A model generated the notes under the pieces. The model ran no database searches. It worked only from the letters and a program-made list of their open reading frames with translations, and was not told the DNA's origin. A stretch of 64,000 nt of DNA from Castanea sativa (taxonomy: Eukaryota > Streptophyta > Magnoliopsida > Fagales > Fagaceae). Shown piece by piece: positions 50,460 to 62,013 of this stretch (the stretch's first letter is position 1; each line of letters starts with the position of its first letter). The translations under genes were made by a program, and so were the position numbers. Location of the stretch: positions 17,803,442 to 17,867,441 of the forward strand of contig NC_134023.1 in assembly GCF_040712315.1 (NCBI RefSeq). Direction: 5' to 3'.

Positions 50460-51236
50460 AGGAACCATTAGGCCTCAATCTGGAAGTGCTAGCATATGAT
50501 GGTTTTGGATGGTTATGTAATAGCGTTGTGTTTTTTGTAATGTTTAAGTTTGGTTAGTGTCCGTTTAGCTTGCAAGACACTTTGACGTGTCTGCAGAGCT
50601 ATTCTAGAGGACATGTATTGTACTGTTTAACTTGTAAGATACTATGATGTGTCTTCTGAGTGCTGAGCCTTAGATCTAAAGGGCTTGTACCGAATCATAA
50701 ATAAGAAAGACACTTTGTTGTGTGAGCTAAATTTTAGATCAAACTTATTAAAACTCTACCATTTTGCCAACAAGTGTATACAAAAGTATCGGTACCAACA
50801 ATCCGAGGAAACAAAACTTTCAACTCTCTACAATATTTTTTACTCTCTTAACATAGAATGTTGTGATTGGGACAATTGCAAAAGTAAAATAAAATAAAAT
50901 TCACGTGAAAAAAATATTGTGAAAAAAAATAAAATAAAATTGTCTATGGTATATTATATGGTCATAAAAAATAAAAGATAGAAAGCATTACCGTATGTAG
51001 TGAATAATCACAAAAAATAAATAAATTAATTAATTAATACACTCATGTCACCCAAGTAATCATTAATAAGTGAATAATCACATATGAGAATCAATCCGTC
51101 AAATTCACGTGAAATATTTTGTTTTTTTCTTTCTATAGGCAAAAACTGAAAAACATATCTTCATTCCAATATCTTTTAGTGGAACAACTTTTCATGTAAA
51201 GTCAATTGAATAATTAAGGCACAAATTCATTCAATT
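50460..51236. other. 3' flank of the GSTU gene, unique to block 2
   Basis: The presumed 3' UTR occupies the first 200 bp (TGTAATGTTTAAGTTTGG near 50535). Then AT-rich DNA without a gene. It belongs to the 3-kb interval missing from block 1. Confidence 0.55.
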
Positions 51237-51656
51237 TATCATAATAAAATAGAGTTTATAATACTGTTTTGAAGATTGGAGATTGGTAAGATCTATAGAA
51301 GAAACTACTTTAGATTACTACACAAAACATTTTCACAATCTTATAGTTGTGAATTAAATTATTTAAGATTAGTGCTCTTATATTTTTTTTCCCCCCTTGC
51401 TGTTAATGCTTTACATATTTCTAATCCACGTAATGGCCAATCACAAAATAATATTTGTTCACTTATGGCCACCTTGCATTTCATGGAGATCTATTAAGTA
51501 AACAATATGCTTTTATTTTTAAGAAGTAAACAATATGCTATTTCTTCCATTCGCATGGGGATTGTTGCAATGCATGAAGTAAGTTGTGAATGTGTTTAGT
51601 TGAGATTGACAATTCAACATATTTAAGAACGATGTCAATTTTCATTAATCAAAGAT
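51237..51656. repeat. Duplicated non-coding segment, matches 18371-18787
   Basis: Block 2 resumes similarity to block 1 here (ATCATAATAAAATAGAGTTT). No gene is seen. Confidence 0.75.
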
Positions 51657-51665
51657 AACTCGGCA

Positions 51666-51845
51666 GAGGGATGCTACGTCCACAATATTTTGACAACAAA
51701 TCACAGGTGGTTAGTTGTTATTGATTCAAATTTGAACCTAACACTAAGATTACTTTTTTGCCCAAACAATAATAACCAGTAACAACCTGCCACTTAGGAT
51801 TTGTTGTAAAAATATTGTGAAAGTGTTGTGGACATATCATTTCTC
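51666..51845. mobile_element. MITE present only in block 2
   Basis: About 180 bp with imperfect inverted ends (GAGGGATGCTACGTCCACAA against GAGAAATGATATGTCCACAA). It is flanked by AACTCGGCA (51657-51665) and AACTCTGCA (51847-51855). Block 1 has the empty site at about 18788-18797. A 9- to 10-bp duplication suggests a Mutator-type MITE. Confidence 0.82.
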
Positions 51846-52310
51846 TAACTCTGCAATATTATACGAAGACAATGTAGTTTGTATCACTTATATTAGACAT
51901 TCCTTTTTAATAAAAAGTTCCTATAAATGTTTCATAAATCAATACCCTAATTAAGACATTCGTTAACTTTTTTTAACTATTTCATGGTTTACTTTTGATA
52001 GAGGCATAGTTTTGAGGATTCTTACTAGTGTTGAGCTGGGTGTGATTGTAAGAAATGCAATGAGGTTTGTGTTGTCATGGTGGTTGATATGTTTATAGAT
52101 TGAGATTGTTGATTTTTTTAGGCTATTAAATTTATGTGACATAAATAAATTAAAATAATAATATAGTATGATATGATTGGACCTATTGTATGACAGGTTT
52201 ATGTGAATTTTAACTGCTACCTTAACAACCAACTTGGATAGAAAAGCTTGTAATATAGGGAAAAATAAATTTTTAATATTAGATGAAATAAAAAAGATAT
52301 TAAACTTAAA

Positions 52311-52707
52311 GGACAAAGTTTAGTTACAAAATTGGTTGTAACCTAAGGTTACAACCTTACTCAATATCATTCACATTACTACATATTTTAAAAATCTAAC
52401 CGTTAAATTGCATATTCTTTATGTTCTTAATACACATATCAAATTTGTGTCAATTGGATATTATTTACTATATAATCTATAAGCTTACATTTTATGCATA
52501 ATTTTAAACTACAAAAACTTACGATTTAAAAAATTTATTGATGATATAGTTATTGATCTTTAATTTAATAAAAAGTTTGCAAACATGGAAGATATAAGAA
52601 GAAAATGTAATCTAACGGTGGATTTGTCAAAATTCACCTCTAATAAAAAGATATTAAATAAGGTTATCATTTTAGGCTACAACCAATTGTGTAGCTAAAC
52701 TTTGTCC
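52311..52707. mobile_element. Mutator-like MITE, block 2 copy
   Basis: Same element as 19259-19656. Target duplications AAACTTAAA (52302-52310) and AAACTAAAA (52708-52716) show one change since insertion. Confidence 0.88.
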
Positions 52708-52731
52708 AAACTAAAATTATGCGATGTATAA

Positions 52732-54244
<1,513 letters not shown>

Positions 54245-54977
54245 ACTAATGGTTAGTCCCAAATCTGGAAATGCTATCATATTAGTGTGGTTTTGGATGG
54301 CTAATTTTGTTGAATTTGTGTTGTAATGTTAAAGTTTGGGTTTGTTTCTCTTTCCAACAAAAAAGTTTGAATTTGTTTCATCTTTTAAGTTGTAAGACCT
54401 TTTAGTGTGTCAGCTGAGTTTTATAATCTATTGGGTTGTGTCTGCTAAATTTTAGATTAAAATAGTTTTCTACACTTGTGCTGTTTTGAGTATACAATTT
54501 TATTTTTATTAAAAGTAAGAAATATATTATTAATATACGAGTAACAAAAAATATATATTATTGATATATTAATATATTATTTGTGATATTATTTATTTAA
54601 AATAATTTTTTTATATTGAATAATTTTGAATTAAATATATTAATAAAGCTCAAATCAATGCTTAAATTTAATTAATAAAAAAATTTCTACCTTATACTTT
54701 ACTCAAGTCATTTAAACTAAAAATTAAAAAAAAATGCTAAAACCACAAACTTTTCTACAAATGTTAATATAGTAATTGGTTATTGGTAAATAAAAAGATA
54801 TTATTAGCAGTAGGTTCAGATAAGAACTAATAAAAATTTATCACATCAATAGTTTATAAAAATGTTGTAAAATAGATTACGATTGTAGTATTGCTCAAAA
54901 TTAAAATACAAATCATGCTTTTTGTGTGTGGTGGGGGTTCATATCTGTAAATTGGCATATTCGAGACAAAACACACT
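54245..54977. other. 3' flank of GSTU pseudogene 2, AT-rich
   Basis: Matches 21205-21940. No gene is seen. Confidence 0.6.
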
Positions 54978-54982
54978 TTATG

Positions 54983-57164
54983 TGTAACACCCCAGCCCAC
55001 TAAAAAAAAAAAAAGGGAGTCAGATTTTTCAAGGCCCACACATGCCCCACGTAACCCATCCTAGCAATTCTCTCTTTTCTCTCTTTGGCCGGTCACTCTC
55101 ATTCTTGTTCTTCTTTTCTTTTTCATTTTCACCCAACACAACACACATACACACACTCCTCTCCTTCACTCTCTCACCAGTACACTCCACTCCTCATCAC
55201 CTCCACCATTTTTCCAGCAAGATCACCGAAAAACCCTCAAGAACATCACACATTCACATAAGTTATTTGAGGTAAAAGTTCTAATCTCTTTTGTTGGGTA
55301 TTATGTTCTTGTTTGAGGTTATTTTACCCAAGCTTTAATAATGATGTTCTTGAGATTTGTGAGCTTCTTAGGTGATATTCTTGTAATGTTGTATATGGGT
55401 TTATGATTTGGTGGACTAATTTGATGAGTGGGTTTATGGTTTTACTAGTGGTGGCTAACTAAGATTTATGTATGGTGAAAATTTAGGGGTTTTGAGGTAT
55501 ATCATGTGAAATAAATGGTGAATATAATTTTTATGGTTTATTTGGAGCTAGTTAAAAAATTTAAATTGTTAGTTTTGAAGGATATTGTGATTTTGGTGTC
55601 ATGAGTCTCTTGATGATGTTATGAAAATCTTGTGGAAACTGCTCATAAATTGTTGAGGTTTTGATGGTAGAGATAATACCTTGAATGATTCATGAGTATA
55701 ATGGGAGTCTATGCCTTGTAATGAAATTGTTGAGAAACTTTGGAAGTGGAATACATTATTTGTGAGGTTAAGTACTTAGGCTTGCCTAATTAATTTCTTA
55801 TCTAGTGATTTATAATTCGTAGCTAGATAAAATGTGAAGCCTTATGCTTATCGTGATAGGTTTGTTTGGTATTGTTTAAGTTCTAGCTAATCTCCTTTGG
55901 AGTTTTCAAACTAAGCTTTTTGCGGGTTGCAAGGTAAGTAGCTTTTTAATGGGATTTTGAAAAATAACCATGTTGCATAAAGCATTGTTTTTGGGTTAAA
56001 CACATTTTGGGAAATTGTTATGGAAACTATACTTACCTAGAAAGCTTTGTGTTGTAACTTTAATGTATGTGATTATTTGTGAAAAGGGCATCATATTTGG
56101 TACTACATATGGGGAAATGCATGATTTGTTAGCATGGAAAAGACAAGCATCTTGATTAAATTCTTGAGAATGAATTTTATGAATTTATTGCATTATTTGC
56201 AAATTCTAAAGATGCTTTATCTTAGCTTGTATTATTTGGGAAATTCTCGCAAAAAATTTATGACAAGAAATAGCTTAGAGGACCTTGAGAATATTGTGAC
56301 TATTTGGTTATTTAAATATTTTATGAAACTACTTGGAAGTGAATTTTGTATTGCAAATACTTTAACTTGGGAGCTTTTGATGTGGTTTTGTCATTGTGCC
56401 ATGATATCGTTGATTACCCCGTCTGTGTGACGACCCTTTTGTGTGATGACCTTGTCATGTGGCCTTGGGTGAGGTTTCTAGATTTGAAATGGTATTGGAT
56501 ATTTTATGGCTCACAATGAATAATATGTAGTTTCATAGTTTTTTTTGGAAGTTTGGTCCTAAACTATTCGTATCATTCTTGTCATGCAGTTAATGAAATT
56601 TACTTTGTAGAATTCAAATGGAAATTCCCAAATTTTAGCATGTCTATAAAACATTCATTATCATGAAACTTGCATTTCCCCCACCCCCATTAATCATGCT
56701 ACTTACTGGGCTTTGTCTTATTCTATTATTTTACAAACTTCTTCAAAGTAGGCAACTATCATTTTGAAACAGGTTTTTGGGGGCTAGCAGTAGTTAGACT
56801 AACAGTTGATGGAGGTTGACTTTTGTGATGGAGATAATTGGTGATGTATAACTAAGAGTAGGCTTGACTCATTCCTTTTGTATCTAATAGTGGTTATGAC
56901 TTTATTTCCACTAATGAGACAATTTGATGTTATGTAATTATTTTATTCAGACCTCCATTATTTTGTGACCAATGGTCATTGTATTTATTGCATAGAGCTC
57001 TAACTTACTTTGAGAGTATATTTAATGGAATTATTATGATAATTCTTAATATTAGTATTTGATATGATTTTATTTGGATTGAATTTTCGAAAGAAACAAA
57101 ATCTACAGGTACCTTTGAGATGTTTTTCTCATGTTTTGGACCCTTTTGGGTTTGGGGCATGTCA
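54983..57164 (+). repeat. Solo LTR (about 2.2 kb), block 2 copy
   Basis: TGTAACACCCCAGCCC...GGGTTTGGGGCATGTCA with TTATG at 54978-54982 and 57165-57169. It is the duplicate of 21946-24075, so the LTR inserted and lost its internal part before the block duplicated. Confidence 0.8.
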
Positions 57165-57169
57165 TTATG

Positions 57170-57884
57170 TGTAATTGAGTCTTAGTTTCTAATGTGTTCA
57201 AAAAGACCTTTAAATAGTTATATAAGTGGTATTATTGAAGACATAAGAATACTTAAGAAACTGCTAAAAAAGAAAGCTGAAATTGTAAATGTTGATACTT
57301 GTTCGATACCTATCGATCTATCGAGATTTAATGAACCTAGATACCTAATGTATAGAGGGACAGAGAGATAGATGCATAATATGAGTTGCTCCGACTTTTT
57401 CTGCTCCTTAGGGTATTGTGCCAAGTTGCTTCTAGATCTTTCAAATGTGAATTGAAGAACTCTACTAGAGCAACAGAAATCAACAGTTGTTATGGTGTTA
57501 GTCACGTAATAAGATTCGTGTAAAAGAGAAGTCTCTACAATAACAAGTACAATTACGTATTAGAGTTGATACTGGTATAGGTCAATATGTTCTACTGTAG
57601 GTAGGTACTTTGGAATAGGCCGGTTGGGGTAAGATTCCTTGTACTTGTAACTTATTGATTCTTGATTCGTGGATCCTTTGGGAGTGGTGACTTGAAATTC
57701 ACCAAGTAGGGTTTTTTCATGCAAAGATTTTCTCCATCGTGATAAAATCATCATGCCAAACTTATTTCCGCTGCACTCTCTTTAGTTTTGTGATTTGATT
57801 ATGCCTTAATCTGATTTGCATGTAATATTGACTAGTTATTCAACTTGGGTAATTGGATTAATTAATTAGGGTCAATCTATAACC

Positions 57885-57899
<15 letters not shown>
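57170..57899 (+). repeat. Diverged SIRE-type LTR remnant, block 2 copy
   Basis: Matches 24081-24799. It ends ATAACCCAACA and is followed by the AT microsatellite. Confidence 0.5.

Positions 57900-57970
<71 letters not shown>
57900..57970. repeat. Long AT microsatellite
   Basis: About 36 uninterrupted AT units, expanded relative to about 15 in block 1 (24800-24833). Confidence 0.95.
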
Positions 57971-57972
<2 letters not shown>

Positions 57973-58091
57973 ACACAAATTAAAGAACAAATAATTTAAA
58001 ATATCCTAAAAGATAAATTCTTTTTAATAAAGCTATGATAATTTTGTAATTTTTATCTTCGATAAAAACCACATAATGCTTATATGAGGAG

Positions 58092-58093
<2 letters not shown>

Positions 58094-58130
<37 letters not shown>
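58094..58130. repeat. TG microsatellite
   Basis: About 18 TG units. The equivalent place in block 1 (24962-24988) is a T tract. Confidence 0.95.
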
Positions 58131-58131
<1 letters not shown>

Positions 58132-58662
58132 CCGTGCCCCTAGATAAGTATTTATGTGCAATTAAATTTATTTTTCGTTACTTTTATTTCTAATAGTTTT
58201 TTAAGAAGATAATTTGAAATAATTTAAATAATTGAGAATTCTAGTGAGGCATTTTTATAATAAAAAATAGGATTTAATGTAAATGGAATTCAATTTATCG
58301 GTAAGGTACGTAATATTTTGTTTGTTTTGGTGTAAATTGATTCAACTAAAAATATTTTCAAAATAAATACCTTGTTTTTCAATGTTTGTGTAAATGAAAA
58401 TTCTTTAGAAATTTTTTTTCCAGTGTTTTGCTCATACAAAAGATTACAAATTTCCTATATTTTTTATTTAGATATTAAAAAACAAATTTAATTCATCACT
58501 TTAAAAATTAATGTAGCATAATTAATACCAAACTAAAAATAAGAAAATAATGTAGGAGAAAATTACACTTATAAGCACAATCAAATTAAGAGAGCAACAA
58601 GAAGAAATAAAATCAAACTATCAACTAAAGTTAATAAAATAAGAATTATTAGTTCAACATAA
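58131..58662. repeat. Duplicated AT-rich segment, block 2 copy
   Basis: Matches 25010-25524 and, in part, 28048-28470. No gene is seen. Confidence 0.75.
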
Positions 58663-58671
58663 TACATATTA

Positions 58672-59833
58672 GCGTAAATTCCATTAACCTCCCCTAAAGT
58701 TTGGGCAAATTCCACTCAAATCCAAAACATTTCAAAATTAACGAATTAGGTCCCTAAAAGACAACTTAATCCCTAACACCCTTAACACCGTAGCCCCTCC
58801 GTCATTTTTCTTTCCCTCTCTTAGACTTGTCTCTTCTCTCTCGTTCTACTCATTTTCTAACTCTCTCTAGTCTCTTCTCTCTTGTTCCTCTCCCTTTTTC
58901 AGACCACTCTTCACTTATATCTCTCTCTAACCTTAAATCTGCTCCAATTTTACCCATACCCAATCCTAGCCAAAGCCATAACAACAAAACCCAAATCTTA
59001 CCACAAATAATCCAAAAATTTTATTATTAAAAAAAAAAATCCAGCCAAACCCACAACAACATAACTTGAATCCAAAAAATTCAAAAAAATCCTAGCCAAA
59101 CCCACAAAAAAATTCAAATCCAAAAAAAAAAAAATCATAGTAAACCAACCACAACATCAGAAGCCACAACCACCCCCCCCCCCCCACTACAAATCCACCT
59201 ATATCAGAAGTGGCTCAGGCCGATTTGGTTGATTCGAACTTGCTTTCAAAACAAGATCTGCCTAGATCTATTTCAAGTTGGCTTCAATTCGAACCCAAAT
59301 CTCACGGTTTTTAATCCAGATTTGCTTTGTATGTGTTGACTCTGATTTGGTTCATAATATTGAGATCTTCTTCATTTTTACATGCTTGTGTGGTTGGTAT
59401 TCTCTTTTTCCTATCAAAGATCGGAGCACCAACAAACATTTAAATGAAAACCACCACCGTATATGCTGAAAAACTGACCTCAAGCGATCTTGATCGATGC
59501 CAGTCAAAGGGAAATCGCCCATAACGATTCAATGGTACCCAATTATTTGACTGATGAACACCCCTGAGAGAGAGTGGGTTGGGTTGGAGAGAGAGAGAGA
59601 GAGAAACAAAGGGACAAGAAAGAGAGATAAAGAAGGGAGATCTGAGAGAGAATGAGTAGGACGAGAGAGAAGAGACAAGTCTGAGTGAGGGAAAGAAAAA
59701 TGGCGAAGGGGTTACGGTGTTAAGGATGTTAGGGATTAAGTTGTCTTTTAGGGACCTAATTGGTTAATTTTGAAATGTTTTGGACTTGAGTGGTATTTGC
59801 CCAAACTTCAAGGAAGGTTAATGGAATTTACCC
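58672..59833. mobile_element. Mutator-like non-autonomous element, block 2 copy
   Basis: TIR left GCGTAAATTCCATTAACCTC, right complement. Target duplications TACATATTA (58663-58671) and TACTTATTA (59834-59842). The interior has a C10 run near 59176 and GA/CT tracts but no transposase. Confidence 0.87.
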
Positions 59834-60058
59834 TACTTATTAACTACCCAACCTATTAATTCTTGTTAGGACCTAACTCGTCAATTTGCCTTATTGCACA
59901 CTTACATTCTCAATTAGAAATACCTAAAACCTCCAAATGGACACTTGAAAGTTATTTTTTATATGACTTTAAAAGTTTAAGGGTGATTCTCAAATTTTTG
60001 AAGCATATCATTGTTATTTTGGATGTTTCAAGTACATTTTCATAATTTTGATGGTTTT

Positions 60059-61068
60059 TGTTAAGGACATATTTTATGTAGTTGACTAATCCTTTGACAA
60101 AATGCACTTTACTTGTATTTGGATTGATCTAGGATGTGTTTAATGCTTCAAGAACATGTTGTTCAAGTCTAGTATTAAAGCCATGAAGATTGGACCAAGA
60201 AACAAGTGAAGAAAATGTGTTTACTAAAGCTGGACACCTGCTGGACACCTGCGGATAGCTGCTGGACTCCTAGTGGACAGCTGCTCGACAGATGCTATCT
60301 ATCGAGGTTTAATGAGGCTCGATAGATGCTATCTATCGAGACTATCTATCGAGGTTACGAAAATCATAATTTCAGATCTTATTTTTGGGCAAGGCCTTTG
60401 TATTTGTGTAGGGTTTCTTTTCTCACAACCTTAGACATATATAAGGCATATTTTAGAGGCCGTCACATAAGAGAATACAAGGAGAATATATGCAAAAGGT
60501 GATCGAAGCCTTATTCTCTAAAAAAATAAGAAGTTACTGCGTCTTTGCGCCTTAGGGTTTTGTAACCAAGTGCTTCTTGATCTTCATTGTTGATAAAGTG
60601 AAGAACTTTGCAACTAACATCTTCTTCTCTCTAGTTGGTGATTGAAGTCGCGTACTAGGATCCGCACAATTGGTTAATCACGTATTAGGATTTGTGCATC
60701 AAAGGGTAGCGTTCATATATTGAAAAGTTTAGAGGTTCTGAAGCAATAGAAGGTGTCTACTGTGAGTTCATCTACGGGGATTGTAAAGTCTAGGGACAAA
60801 GGTTTTGTACTAGATTTGAAACTTCTTTTTACTATAGTGAATTGCTTTTCGAGAAGGTTTCCCCCCAACTTTTTTACTGTGAAACTAGTTTGTTTCATTG
60901 GTTTTCCTGGGTCATCATATCTTGTCTTATTTATTTTTCCGCTGCACTTAGTTTTGACATGATTTTGATGTTTATTTGTTTTAACAAGTTTTATGCATAA
61001 TAAATCTAATTAACAACTTGGATTTAAAACTTGTTAATTCTATCAATCAAGATCTAGATTTCCTAACA
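60059..61068 (+). repeat. 5' LTR of the SIRE-type element
   Basis: TGTTAAGG...CCTAACA, about 1010 bp. TATA-like ATATATAAGGC at about 60436. Clustered CTATCGAG/CTCGATAG motifs at 60293-60352. Confidence 0.8.
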
Positions 61069-61070
61069 AG

Positions 61071-61082
61071 TGGTATTAGAGT
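61071..61082 (+). other. Primer-binding site, initiator Met tRNA type
   Basis: TGGTATTAGAGT, two changes from the common TGGTATCAGAGC, two bases after the LTR end. Confidence 0.85.
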
Positions 61083-61139
61083 AGGCACACTCTGATTAGG
61101 GTTTAATCTTTGTTGTGTGATCCATTGACCCCTGTTATC

Positions 61140-62013
61140 ATGGAAACTCTTGATTGTTTTGATTTGTATAATCTTGTGTTGAATGATGATGATGATATTC
61201 AAGATGCCTATTGTAAGCTTTATAATTTTTGTATAAAATATCTTGAATGTTCTGCAAAATTAAAAGCTAAATTTGAAAAGGTCAAACTTGAAAATGATGA
61301 TTTGATTGCAAAATTGGATGAAGCCAATAATTTGAATGAGAATTTTAAAAATCGAATTTCATTATAGGTGGACAAAATTAAGAGTATGGAAGAGCAGCTG
61401 GTTGAATTTAAAACTGAAGTTGAAAATTTAACTAGTGCCAAACTTGTTGTTAAGCCTAACTCAAAAGAAAAAGATTTTTATATTCCCCCATTTAAAAGGA
61501 ATAATGAAGAGATGAAGGCTAATATTGCTAGGATAGACAAAGGTAAACAATTTGATGTTAACGCTAAAGTTTCTAAACCTATGTCTTATACTCCTCCTAG
61601 GTTGAATAAAAATTCTAAATTTGTCCCCACTTGTCATCATTGTCATATTGTTGGTCATATTAGGCCAAATTGTCCGAAGTTGAGGTATCTGTCAACCTCT
61701 AAGGTTAGACCTCCTTCTAAGAAGTCAAGTAGCTCTAAAACTACTCATGTTTGTAACCATTATAGTGCTTCCGGTCACACTCAGCCTAATTGTTTCAAGT
61801 TGTTTCCACATAAGCGAGTGTCCAATAGGTCTCATCCTTTATCTAAAGGCTCTGTACCTATTCTTGGTGAGTTATTAAAAGTTTTGAGCTTTTTAACTCA
61901 ATTTCAGGGGAATTCTAATTCCTCTGTCCTTTAGTAGTCATACTAGGACACATGCCTTTTCATCTTCACAACCAAAGACTCGTACTGTGTGGGTGAGGAA
62001 GGATCTTAAGACT
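61140..62013 (+). pseudogene. SIRE-type gag remnant with CCHC zinc knuckle
   Basis: Starts METLDCFDLYNLVLNDDDDI, then a coiled-coil region (AKLKAKFEKVKLENDDLIAK). An in-frame TAG at 61365-61367, where CAG would be expected, splits it. The second part has KEKDFYIPPFKRN and the knuckle CHHCHIVGHIRPNC (CX2CX4HX4C). A second degenerate knuckle, CNHYSASGHTQPNC, lacks its second Cys. A frame change near 61930 leads to TRTVWVRKDLKT and a stop at about 62013. The N-terminal gag capsid domain and the protease normally following are missing. Confidence 0.78.

Noticed and set aside
61071..61082. tRNA gene fragment
   Set aside because: It is only the 12-base complement of the initiator tRNA 3' end, in the expected primer-site position; no tRNA body is present. 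No tRNA or rRNA gene was seen anywhere.
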